From Dechloromonas aromatica (nom. nud.) (GTDB lineage Bacteria; Pseudomonadota; Gammaproteobacteria; Burkholderiales; Rhodocyclaceae), in NCBI GenBank assembly GCA_017848965.1, contig JAFIHA010000016.1, positions 18,136 through 82,135 on the forward strand: DNA of 64,000 bases, written 5' to 3'. Position numbers and translations under genes: made by a program. Below the pieces are notes generated by a model that was given only the letters and a program-made list of their open reading frames with translations, had not been told where the DNA came from and did no database searches. Below, in pieces: positions 48,330 through 55,650 of the stretch. Each line of letters starts with the position of its first letter. Within the stretch, counting starts at the first letter, position 1.

Positions 48330-49160
48330 TCAGTTATTGTCCCCGGGGATTCCGGAGATGATCGGGAATCCGGTGCCTTCCTTGATACGGGACAGCTCGT
48401 CGGTGACAGCTGTTTTGAAAACGCGATCCGGACGGATCAGCTCGTACCAGAAAGTGACCTTCCCTTCCTTCTCGCGGTATTTCAGGCGGGCTTCAAGCGG
48501 GTAGGCGTTGCCGCTGCCATCAAATACCGGAAGGCCAAGCGTGAAACGCTCGAAAACCTGCATCTTCGTCCGAGTATCCTTGTCCTCGTCCTCGACGAAT
48601 TCGAACTGCACGCCACCGTTTTGGAGATTGATCTTGCTGCGCAGGCGCTTGTCGGCATTTGCCTCGAAACCGAGAGCCATGGACAGGATGTCGGTTCCGG
48701 ACGGCATGCCAGGGACGCTTGCGATATCCGGAAGGTTATCTTCCAGCCACGTCGCAAAGTCGGCCTGGGAGAAGGTCATCTTGTTCTTGCCGAGCCAGCG
48801 CTTCCACTCCACCGCCTGCTTCGGCTCGAATGTGCAGCGGTGGTCCCGCCACTGAGCCTTGTCGGCGCCGTGGTCATTGATAACGCCGACCAGGTTGAAG
48901 TAACTTTTTTCGCTGTCGATGGCTGCGTACACGGTGCAGTCATCAAGGCTTCCATGCTTCTTGGTGTAGAAAATGAAGCTATCGGTGTCGGTGACAATGA
49001 CTTCGGCGCGCTTGCGAACCGGGGTCGGCAACAGGCGCTCGAGGTAATGCACACGGTAGCCGTCTGGAACGGTGATGTATGGCGTTCCGCCATGACTGGT
49101 ATTCGGCTGGCCAATGGAAGCACAAAGTCCGGCCAAGTATTCGATATTTACGTTATCCAT
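48330..49160 (-). CDS. DUF2303 family phage protein
   Basis: 276 residues of the DUF2303 family (VFYTKKHGS..., DHRCTFEPKQAVEWKRWLGK, FADWLED-like helix, YRLRYREKEGKV-like end). Encoded next to recombination genes in many phages; function unknown. Confidence 0.85.
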   Translation of the reverse strand: MDNVNIEYLAGLCASIGQPNTSHGGTPYITVPDGYRVHYLERLLPTPVRKRAEVIVTDTDSFIFYTKKHGSLDDCTVYAAIDSEKSYFNLVGVINDHGADKAQWRDHRCTFEPKQAVEWKRWLGKNKMTFSQADFATWLEDNLPDIASVPGMPSGTDILSMALGFEANADKRLRSKINLQNGGVQFEFVEDEDKDTRTKMQVFERFTLGLPVFDGSGNAYPLEARLKYREKEGKVTFWYELIRPDRVFKTAVTDELSRIKEGTGFPIISGIPGDNN

Positions 49161-49173
49161 TTCGGCCGGTTCC

Positions 49174-49530
49174 TTATGCGTTCACGGTCTTGAGTTCGCG
49201 CGCCGGCTCGGCGGTGACATGCTTCAATTCCAGCTTGGTTTGACGCGGATCTTCGGCAAGAAGATTTCCTTCCGGCGTCGGCCACAGAAGAGACTCGGCG
49301 GGCAGCCCCTTGGGCTTGGTTACATTGCATTCGGCTTTCACGGCCAAAGTCCCGGCGGTGGAAGGCTTGATGCCAATCTTCAGCGTCAGCGTGCCGGCCT
49401 TGTTGTGAGCAGTGACGGCGGAAATCAGATCGGCGAACTTGGCGCCGGCGAAGTCCATCACAGGGATCAAGTCGCCTTCATCGGTTTCGATGCGAACGGC
49501 TTGAAGGTTTTCATTCAGGGGTTTTGCCAT
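49174..49530 (-). CDS. Phage protein usually paired with DUF2303
   Basis: 118 residues, beta-rich, no enzymatic motif. Its place between DUF2303 and the YqaJ exonuclease gene is common in related phages. Possibly a DNA-binding accessory. Confidence 0.75.
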   Translation of the reverse strand: MAKPLNENLQAVRIETDEGDLIPVMDFAGAKFADLISAVTAHNKAGTLTLKIGIKPSTAGTLAVKAECNVTKPKGLPAESLLWPTPEGNLLAEDPRQTKLELKHVTAEPARELKTVNA

Positions 49531-49645
49531 TTCAATTGCTCCTTGGTTGAAAAAGGTGGGGCTACTAGCGCGAGGGAGTCGTCATGGATGACTACGGGCT
49601 GGTTTAAGCCGCCGCGCCGGCTTTGCGCTTTCGCCCCGTTGATCG

Positions 49646-51382
49646 TCATGCAGCCTTCAGTTCCATCGACTTGAGCATCACAGCGCCAAGATGCTCTTGG
49701 ATCAGTCGGCAGATAGTCGGGAACTTGTTGGCGTCGTAGAGCTTCGCGGCTTTTTCCTGGCGAACCGGAGCCATGCCGAGCGATGCGAGGAAATCTGCGG
49801 AAACAGTGAAGCCGAGCGCGGCGTTGATCTGGCCGAGGTTCATGGTCTTGCCGGAGAATGCCTGCGGCGCGAGTTCCGCATTACTGACCGTTGCTGCGCG
49901 AACAACTTCCGGCTGCGTGCTCTGTTCTGTCGCCTTGCGCTCCGCATCAAGCTTGCGGATTCCCTCGGCTGCAATGCGGTTGCGTTCTTCCTGCTCGGCG
50001 GCCGCCTTGGCGTCGGCTTCGCGCTTTTCTGCGGCTGCGCGTTCTTCGGCTTCGCGTTGGGCTTTGGCCTGTTCTTCGACTCGGATACGTTGGCGCTCGG
50101 CTTCTAGGCGCCTTTCTTCCGCCTCCTTGCGCTGCGCAATGCGCATTGCCAGCAGCGCTGCGAAATCGTCGGCCGGTTTTGTGCAGACCTGGGCGAAGTC
50201 CGGGAAAAGGCTCATGTCTTCGACCGTCTTGCGGTTGGCGTCAATGCGGTCGGCGATGGCATTGGCTTCGATTTTGGCGTTCGCCAAGGCGACAGACAGC
50301 TTGTCGCGCATGCTGTCGAGGGATTTCAGGCCCTTGATGGCCTCGCCGAAATTAGGGCCAGCAAAGGTGAATCCGACCGATACCCGATTTTGCAGTGAGT
50401 CAAGATGGCTGCGGAATTTGTTCATTGCTGCCGTGACGATCTCAGACCTCCGGTTCTCCTTCTCAGCCTTCACTACCTTTTCCAGAGACAGCCGGGCGGC
50501 GCGAATCTTCTCGCTGATCGTGTCGATGGCGCGAAATGCTTCGTCGATGCTGACGGCCTGCGACTGAGCCTGCTGCTTCACAACCTGCAGGCGATCCTCG
50601 GCAGCCTTGCAATCCTTCGCTGCCTGGTCGGCGTTGGCGAAGTCCTGGTCGGTTTGAAGTTCGGCAGCCTTGGGCAAGCGGCCGATGAAAGCCTCGGCGG
50701 CCGACTTGAAGGCGTCCATGTTGCTGGCGACGACGCGGCCTTCAACCTGTACGAACAAAGCCGGCAGGCCTTCTACCTTCTCGGCAACGGCTGTAGCCTT
50801 CGTTTCTTCCGGCACGTAGGCGGCGACATCCTTCGCGAACTGCTCCCAGCCGGCGACCAGCGCAGCGATGCGATCGGGCTGCGGGTAGTACCAGCAATGA
50901 ACCATCTTTTCAGCCGTGCCGTCCGACACGACGAAGATGATTTTTTCGAAGCCGAACACCAGGAACTGGTGATCAAGTTGCCAGCGATGCGACTCGGGAA
51001 CGTTGCCCTGGGCAACCTCGGCCGCCAGATTTTCGTTCCACAGCTTATGTTCGTAGCCGATGTTGACCAGCATCGTGGATCCGTCAGAGCTGGCGAGGTA
51101 CTTGCCGGTGTCGTCGGTGGCCACAATCGGGTAAAGCTCTTCGCCAATGATCTGCTCGATGATGGTGCGGGCCAGCGCCTCGGTCATGTGGCCCATGTCG
51201 AAACGCGACTGCGTTGCCGCATCGACCTCGGGAATGATTCCGGTCGCCTTCTCGGCAATCAGCGCCGAGCGAGTTTTGTACGGGCTGACGCCCATCATTG
51301 CCGGCGCCTCGCTGGCGTTGAAACACTTGGCGCGGGCCGCGTGCCACTCGGGCGAACCCTGGGTAACGGACAGTTCGATCAT
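49646..51382 (-). CDS. YqaJ-type viral exonuclease with long coiled-coil extension
   Basis: 578 residues. The N-terminal 200 residues are a PD-(D/E)XK YqaJ/lambda-Exo-like nuclease (QGSPEWHAARAKCFNASEAP, E in GHMTEALAR, D in SSDGSTML, E-K pair in YEHKLW). A very long charged coiled coil follows (about 240-490, RRLEAERQRIRVEEQAKAQR region), then a small C-terminal domain. With Bet it forms a two-component recombination system. Overlaps bet by 4 bp. Confidence 0.88.
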   Translation of the reverse strand: MIELSVTQGSPEWHAARAKCFNASEAPAMMGVSPYKTRSALIAEKATGIIPEVDAATQSRFDMGHMTEALARTIIEQIIGEELYPIVATDDTGKYLASSDGSTMLVNIGYEHKLWNENLAAEVAQGNVPESHRWQLDHQFLVFGFEKIIFVVSDGTAEKMVHCWYYPQPDRIAALVAGWEQFAKDVAAYVPEETKATAVAEKVEGLPALFVQVEGRVVASNMDAFKSAAEAFIGRLPKAAELQTDQDFANADQAAKDCKAAEDRLQVVKQQAQSQAVSIDEAFRAIDTISEKIRAARLSLEKVVKAEKENRRSEIVTAAMNKFRSHLDSLQNRVSVGFTFAGPNFGEAIKGLKSLDSMRDKLSVALANAKIEANAIADRIDANRKTVEDMSLFPDFAQVCTKPADDFAALLAMRIAQRKEAEERRLEAERQRIRVEEQAKAQREAEERAAAEKREADAKAAAEQEERNRIAAEGIRKLDAERKATEQSTQPEVVRAATVSNAELAPQAFSGKTMNLGQINAALGFTVSADFLASLGMAPVRQEKAAKLYDANKFPTICRLIQEHLGAVMLKSMELKAA

Positions 51383-52173
51383 TGCTGTGCTCCATCAAAT
51401 TCGCGGACGAAATCCGCATCAATCACGCCGTCTTGGTCGACGTGTGCAGGCTTGGCCAGGTCGTAAATCGCTTTGATCTGGTCGTCGGACAGTGTGTATC
51501 TGCTCGAAGAGCGTGAAACAATCTGCTCGGGCTTGGCGCGACCGGATTTGATGGCATCGCCCCATGCCTGAAGGTTTGTCTTGAAGTCGGCATCCGGGTA
51601 GGCGGGAAGCGGCTCAGGCTTCTTGGGCGCGCTGGTCGTATGGCTGCCCTGGCCGGTGACATCAATCTCGGCGATGCGCTCGGCTTCGTCCTGGTCGTAG
51701 ATGCCGCCGAAACCGAACGCCAGGCGGGCGCACTGGATCATTGCCTTGTGGCGAAGCATGCGGCGAGGATGGCTTGTCCAAGGGCCAACTCCGTTGCGCT
51801 TGCACTCGGCCATGTACTCAGTGACGACAATTGGCCGGCTGCGATCCTTTCGAAAAATCCGACAGGTGCAGCTCTCGTCGTCCATTTCGAATTCCATGCC
51901 GTCGAATTGCGGATGTTCGTTCATGATCCTCGACCAGCCATCAACGCCGACAACCGGAACGATTCCGTTGTTCTTGTCGGGAAAGGCGTAGATTTCCTTC
52001 GTCCAAGGGTTCAGGCCGTACTGGTTGGCAACAACCATCAGCGCAGTCATCTGCGCGTCAGACACTTGGCCCTTGAAGGCGGTGGCCTTGAGGGTTTCCA
52101 CCAAGCCGGCGCCGTCGCCCATATCGAGGCGAGCGGCCAGCTTGCTGGTCAGGGTGGTGAGTGCGTTGCTCAT
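51379..52173 (-). CDS. bet: Bet, phage single-strand annealing protein
   Basis: 264 residues of the RecT/Bet superfamily, lambda Bet branch: ALMVVANQYGLNPWTKEIYA, FPDKNNGIVPVVGVDGWSRI and the WTSHPRRMLRHKAMIQCAR motif. It anneals strands resected by the YqaJ exonuclease. Confidence 0.92.
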   Translation of the reverse strand: MSNALTTLTSKLAARLDMGDGAGLVETLKATAFKGQVSDAQMTALMVVANQYGLNPWTKEIYAFPDKNNGIVPVVGVDGWSRIMNEHPQFDGMEFEMDDESCTCRIFRKDRSRPIVVTEYMAECKRNGVGPWTSHPRRMLRHKAMIQCARLAFGFGGIYDQDEAERIAEIDVTGQGSHTTSAPKKPEPLPAYPDADFKTNLQAWGDAIKSGRAKPEQIVSRSSSRYTLSDDQIKAIYDLAKPAHVDQDGVIDADFVREFDGAQQ

Positions 52174-52195
52174 TCGCGATTCCTTTCAGTGGTGT

Positions 52196-52327
52196 TCATG
52201 CCAAGGCTCCTTGTGCATTGCGGTGAAGTTCTTCGATGACGAAGCGCGCCGCGATGTCGGTGTTCGCGTAGATGCTGAAAAGGGCGCGGGTAAGTTCTGC
52301 GTCGATGCGTTCGGCAAGGGTCAGCAT
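52196..52327 (-). CDS. 43-residue phage protein
   Basis: Starts MLTLAERIDAELTRALFSIY; helical and acidic. Coupled through a 7-bp overlap with the gene upstream. Unknown function. Confidence 0.55.
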   Translation of the reverse strand: MLTLAERIDAELTRALFSIYANTDIAARFVIEELHRNAQGALA

Positions 52328-52515
52328 GGCGATTCCCCGGCATGACGAAGTGCGGCAGCCTTCTTGGCAGCCAACTTCCACTCGATACCTACCGCCATCA
52401 GGTACATGGGCAGGGCGCCGTGACGCTCGGCATACCGGCGGGCGGCAAAACCTCCCCAGCGGTTGAGGTTCTTCGCGGCCTTGACGGCGGCAAGAGCTTG
52501 AGGACTGGCGCTCAT
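52321..52515 (-). CDS. 64-residue phage protein
   Basis: Basic, Ala-rich helical protein (VKAAKNLNRWGGFAARRYAE). Overlaps both neighbours. Unknown. Confidence 0.6.
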   Translation of the reverse strand: MSASPQALAAVKAAKNLNRWGGFAARRYAERHGALPMYLMAVGIEWKLAAKKAAALRHAGESPC

Positions 52516-52907
52516 TCATCCTCCCTGCAGAACCGGCACCCGGCATCGAAACACCGCTGACAGCTCGCGTGGTTGATCTCGTCCTCGGCCTTGGACTTGG
52601 CCAGCTTCGCCCGGTAGTTGTCGGTCATGCCATCGATCAACCGGCTCAACTGCACGCGCAGGCGATCAGCAACCGCCGGTCGCTGCGCCTCGATCTCGGC
52701 ATTGATGTTGCACATCAAAACGCCGATGGCTTCGATGGCGGCCGCGTTGAATTCTGGGAACACGTCGCCGACGATTTCCGGGATCGAGTAGTCGGTGTCC
52801 ATCAGCGCAGAGGTGCGCCGATCGATGGCGTCCAGCCGGCGGATTTCGTCGTCGACCGTGCGCATGTGCTGGCGCAGGTATGAGGTGTTTGCGCAGAGTT
52901 CCATCAT
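52512..52907 (-). CDS. Phage protein with C-terminal cysteine cluster
   Basis: 131 residues, helical, ending CQRCFDAGCRFCRED, four cysteines spaced like a zinc knuckle. Possible nucleic-acid or protein binding. The start may also be Met2 (52904), in an ATGA overlap. Confidence 0.65.
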   Translation of the reverse strand: MMELCANTSYLRQHMRTVDDEIRRLDAIDRRTSALMDTDYSIPEIVGDVFPEFNAAAIEAIGVLMCNINAEIEAQRPAVADRLRVQLSRLIDGMTDNYRAKLAKSKAEDEINHASCQRCFDAGCRFCREDE

Positions 52908-53095
52908 TGCGCCTCCGCTTTGTTGATTACCGCCTCGCGCTCATTTGCGCGAGTCACGCCATTGCCAGATACGCCAGCTCGTTCATTCAAAGCTGACCAC
53001 TTCCTTTTTTGCTCGACGGTCATGATGCTCAGCGCATGCCGGATGATCAGGTGGGCCGCCTTGAGTTCAGCAAGAAGTTCGGTTTCCACGATCAC
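52904..53095 (-). CDS. 63-residue phage protein
   Basis: Helical protein (ELLAELKAAHLIIRHALSIM). ATGA-type overlaps on both ends support translation. Unknown. Confidence 0.6.
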   Translation of the reverse strand: MIVETELLAELKAAHLIIRHALSIMTVEQKRKWSALNERAGVSGNGVTRANEREAVINKAEAQ

Positions 53096-53301
53096 ACCCC
53101 GACAGCATGCAGGCCGCTGCCGCGTTGCAGCTTGCGAATCTCGGCATCAACCTTGAGCAGCGCCGCTTCGGTGCTGGCGTGCGCCATCGAAACGCGCATG
53201 CGGTATTCCGCATCCAGCGGAAGCGCCAGAACATCCATCTGGCCCTGCGCGGTAGCCAGAAGCGACAGGCGCTGCAGGTGCAAAAACAAAAGCCTGAACA
53301 T
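53092..53301 (-). CDS. 69-residue phage protein
   Basis: Starts MFRLLFLHLQRLSLLATAQG; hydrophobic N-terminus then helical. The ATG at 53301 has a strong GGAGG seven bases upstream; the frame extends further but without a better start. First small gene downstream of the tRNA cluster. Confidence 0.65.
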   Translation of the reverse strand: MFRLLFLHLQRLSLLATAQGQMDVLALPLDAEYRMRVSMAHASTEAALLKVDAEIRKLQRGSGLHAVGV

Positions 53302-53448
53302 GGTCAAACCTCCGGAATAAAAAGTGCCAGCAGATGACCGCAGGCAAAACACATCGCCCGTTCCTGATAGGCGATGCGGCAGAGAAGAAAAAAGCCAGGA
53401 GCAAGCTCGACTGGCAAAAGTTGCGCTAGGCCACTCGGGGTAGAAACT

Positions 53449-53522
53449 GGTGCCGACACTCGGAATCGAACCGAGTCCTGATGCTTACAAGGCAACTGCA
53501 CGACCTTCATGCTATGCCGGCT
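53449..53522 (-). tRNA. tRNA-Thr (TGT), phage-borne
   Basis: 74 nt with encoded CCA. Acceptor GCCGGCA/TGTCGGC (one G-U), loop CTTGTAA giving anticodon TGT, T arm CTCGG-TTCGATT-CCGAG. One U-U mismatch in the anticodon stem. Its 5' end touches the CCA of tRNA-Ala with no spacer. Confidence 0.88.
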
Positions 53523-53597
53523 GGTGGAAATGACCGGAATCGAACCGGCGACCTATTGCTTGCAAGGCAATTGCTCTCCCAACTGAGCTACATCCCC
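53523..53597 (-). tRNA. tRNA-Ala (TGC), phage-borne
   Basis: 75 nt with encoded CCA. Acceptor GGGGATG/CATTTCC with two G-U pairs, loop CTTGCAA giving anticodon TGC, T arm GCCGG-TTCGATT-CCGGT-like. Confidence 0.92.
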
Positions 53598-53602
53598 AAA
53601 AC

Positions 53603-53688
53603 TGGCGGATAGCCAAGGAATCGAACCCTCAGCCTTTCGGCTGGCGACGGTTTTCAAGACCGTTTGTGCGCCATGCACGCGGCTACCC
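53603..53688 (-). tRNA. tRNA-Ser (TGA), phage-borne
   Basis: 86 nt with encoded CCA and the long variable arm expected of tRNA-Ser (AGCC-GAAA-GGCT). Anticodon stem ACGGT/ACCGT, loop CTTGAAA, anticodon TGA. Confidence 0.92.
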
Positions 53689-53690
53689 TT

Positions 53691-53767
53691 TGGTCTGCCC
53701 GGCTGGATTCGAACCAGCGACCCCATGCGCCCAAGGCATGTGCGCTACCAGACTGCGCTACGAACAG
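53691..53767 (-). tRNA. tRNA-Pro (TGG), phage-borne
   Basis: 77 nt with encoded CCA. Acceptor CTGTTCG/CGGGCAG, loop with anticodon TGG, T arm GCTGG-TTCGAAT-CCAGC. Two bases separate it from tRNA-Ser. Confidence 0.92.
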
Positions 53768-53778
53768 ACTTTGAAACC

Positions 53779-53855
53779 TGGAGCGGACGGTCGGACTCGA
53801 ACCGACAACACACTGCTTGGAAGGCAGTTGCTCTACCAGTTGGAGCTACGCCCGC
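53779..53855 (-). tRNA. tRNA-Gly (TCC), phage-borne
   Basis: 77 nt with encoded CCA. Acceptor GCGGGCG/CGTCCGC, anticodon stem ACTGC/GCAGT, loop CTTCCAA with anticodon TCC, T arm GTCGG-TTCGAGT-CCGAC. Confidence 0.94.
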
Positions 53856-53859
53856 TTCA

Positions 53860-54720
53860 TACGGCTGACGACTTGCGTTTCCTAGCTTTGCGCTGTCATG
53901 CCTGACCATTCGGATAGCCCCGGCGTCCCGTTGCTAGGTATCCTTGTTGCGCTTGCAAATCGCCATGCGTATGCCAGCCCTGTTGCGTCCGGGCTGTCCG
54001 ACGTTGCCGGTTCTCAGGTATATCCCGGTGACTTCCGCCGGGCCGCACTGCTGACTGCTACTGCTGACAACACGGGAGGCGGCTGCGACCTTTCTCAAGG
54101 GTCTAGGTTTTTCAGTGGCCCGCGTTTCAGGATTGCAGCCCTTACTTCCATTGCTGGATACGGAACTTCGCGCTTTACCGCGCCCAGGTTGAGAACAACC
54201 GCCTTTCGTGTTCCGCCTCTCTTGCCCGGAGGCGGTTTAGGTGTTCTCTCTTTGTCGCCGGTGCCATATCCATTGCGGACAAAACCGAGCCAGAACATTC
54301 GAAAACAGCAGAGCGGGCCGGGCTTGATACCGGCTTTCGCGCCCACTTGCTCCCGCATGATTGGCGCCGCGACGCGCCGCTCGGTGGTTGCGTGTCCTTT
54401 CCACGCCGCCGCTCTGCTGTTCCCCCTGCTCTTACCCGGCAAGGGGTTTAGGTGTTGGCGATCCTTCCAGACTTTTTTCATCCAGCCTACTGGCGACGCG
54501 TAGGGACTTCGATCCGTACCCCTAGCCTCTACCGATTATCGGCAGCATTCTTTGCCTTGAACTAACGCACCGTGTTTTCGTCTGTCGCTAACCAACACGG
54601 TAGGCGGCTGGCTGCGGGCCTTTCGACCACTAGCGCCCGGTTCGCCGTAACAGGCAGCCACCTCCAGTGTTGGCCCTCCTGCATTGCCCGGCAGGAGGAA
54701 CGGGAATCTCTATGTTTGTC
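53860..54720 (-). ncRNA. Candidate large structured non-coding RNA upstream of the tRNA cluster
   Basis: About 860 bases, read leftward, without a convincing gene but full of perfect stems. Three related hairpins have stem + loop CGGGYAA: 54441-54464, 54221-54243 and 54676-54697. The first two share AACACCTAAACC in front and GGAACA behind. The first is followed by a 13-bp stem (AACAGCAGAGCGG with CCGCTCTGCTGTT) enclosing hairpins; the second by CGGAAC/GTTCCG enclosing GGTTG-TTCT-CAACC and GCGC-GGTAAA-GCGC; the third by nested CCAACAC/GTGTTGG, TGGCTGC/GCAGCCA and CGGGC/GCCCG. A CCTAGC/GCTAGG stem closes the end next to tRNA-Gly. Position next to phage tRNAs recalls GOLLD/ROOL RNAs, but I cannot show homology. 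A 128-residue basic frame (54095-54481) overlaps it. Confidence 0.45.
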
Positions 54721-54723
54721 TCT

Positions 54724-54900
54724 CTAAGCTGGCTGCTGGTGACCGCCAACTGGCTGGATACAGATCCCTTGAAATCTGCCCTGGCCAGGATGGCCGATCC
54801 ATGCGCCGCAAAGTTGCGGAAACACGCTCGTTTGCCACGGCGGATCGTGGCTAGAGCACCACCACCAGACGATAGAGAGAATGAAAATGAAAAATTCCAT
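54724..54900 (-). CDS. 58-residue ORF with a membrane helix, doubtful
   Basis: Starts MEFFIFILSIVWWWCSSHDP with GGGAG five bases upstream. The first 15 residues could span the membrane; the rest is Gly/Pro/Gln-rich. The frame is open upstream to a GTG at 54999. It may be real or an accident of the structured region. Confidence 0.3.
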   Translation of the reverse strand: MEFFIFILSIVWWWCSSHDPPWQTSVFPQLCGAWIGHPGQGRFQGICIQPVGGHQQPA

Positions 54901-55037
54901 TTGCTCTCCCATGTGTTCGCGCTCTGCTCGCTTTCTGCAGAACCGGAAAATAATCTGCCCATAGTCCGTCGCCAAAGCGATCTCCCGGCAATGTTCCACC
55001 GGCTGGGCTGGCTGTTGCTGAGTGCGGAAAATCCCGA

Positions 55038-55121
55038 TCAGCTTCGGTAGGTGTCGCCGGACGATTTACCCCTCGCCGGAGCGCATCCGCATTGCGCCAT
55101 GATGGGGTGCTGTTGATCCAT
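55038..55121 (-). CDS. 27-residue ORF with CGC motif, doubtful
   Basis: MDQQHPIMAQCGCAPARGKS then seven residues. A strong AGGAGG precedes the ATG by seven bases, which is the main argument for it. No family. Confidence 0.35.
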   Translation of the reverse strand: MDQQHPIMAQCGCAPARGKSSGDTYRS

Positions 55122-55156
55122 CGGGCTGCCCTCCTAGAAGGCGGCCGGGTTGATCG

Positions 55157-55453
55157 TCACTGAAGCTGACGAATCAGTTGCCGTCGCGCTTCCTTCGTAA
55201 CTTCTGCTTTCTTTGCGTCAGAAAGCTTCCACCAGTAGTAGTCATCTGCCGTGCAGACCGTGGTCCACCATCCAGTGTTCATGCCGTTATTTGTGAATAC
55301 ACAGGTGCGCCCTGTGTAGTAATCGCCATGGAAAAACTGAACAAACTTGTAGCCGATAGGCCAGCCGCCAGTACTATCAATTGCGGCCATGAAGTCGGCG
55401 TCTTTCATGCCCGGGTGCGTATGTATCAGTTCTTTTCTTTCAAGTGGCTCCAC
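55157..55453 (-). CDS. Aromatic-rich phage protein of unknown function
   Basis: 98 residues from a GTG with AAGGAG six bases upstream; an in-frame ATG lies earlier at 55495. Rich in Trp, Tyr and Gly (GWPIGYKFVQFFHGDYYTGR; DDYYWWKLSDAKK), so probably a folded beta protein. Unrecognised. Confidence 0.6.
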   Translation of the reverse strand: MEPLERKELIHTHPGMKDADFMAAIDSTGGWPIGYKFVQFFHGDYYTGRTCVFTNNGMNTGWWTTVCTADDYYWWKLSDAKKAEVTKEARRQLIRQLQ

Positions 55454-55512
55454 GCCTCTCTCCTTGTCCGTTGATCCACTGGAGCCGCCTGTCACGCGGC
55501 TTGGGTTGATCG

Positions 55513-55650
55513 TCAGTTACAGGCGCGAACAAATGCGTCCATTCCGGCGCTGATCATTGCTGCGCACTCTTTATTTGCCATTTCGGCGCTCATGCGCTCA
55601 GTTACTTGCCACTCTCCGTAAGCATCCATGAATTGAACATAGGCTCGCAT
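55513..55650 (-). CDS. 45-residue phage protein, first gene of the PL transcript
   Basis: MRAYVQFMDAYGEWQVTERM and 25 more residues, with AGGAG seven to eight bases upstream. First credible frame after the structured PL leader, the place of N in lambda, but it is acidic rather than Arg-rich and so is not an N-type protein. Unknown function. Confidence 0.6.
   Translation of the reverse strand: MRAYVQFMDAYGEWQVTERMSAEMANKECAAMISAGMDAFVRACN

Noticed and set aside
53449-53855. Regular repeats that could suggest a CRISPR array
   Set aside because: The similar blocks are T arms and anticodon arms of five tRNA genes; spacing and folding fit tRNAs, and no cas genes are present.
54095-54481. 128-residue basic minus-strand frame in the structured region
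   Set aside because: Weak ribosome site, very basic and repetitive composition that simply follows the two RNA-like hairpin copies (PLPGKSRG and PPPGKRGG come from the repeated hairpin). Kept as the main alternative to the ncRNA call but not listed as a gene.
53898-54503. 201-residue plus-strand frame
   Set aside because: Antisense to the whole left-arm transcript, no ribosome site, low-complexity composition, and it crosses several perfect stems.
54484-54560. tRNA-like or tmRNA-like piece (ACTTCGATCC with a short stem)
   Set aside because: The supposed T arm has mismatches and no acceptor, anticodon arm or CCA can be built around it.
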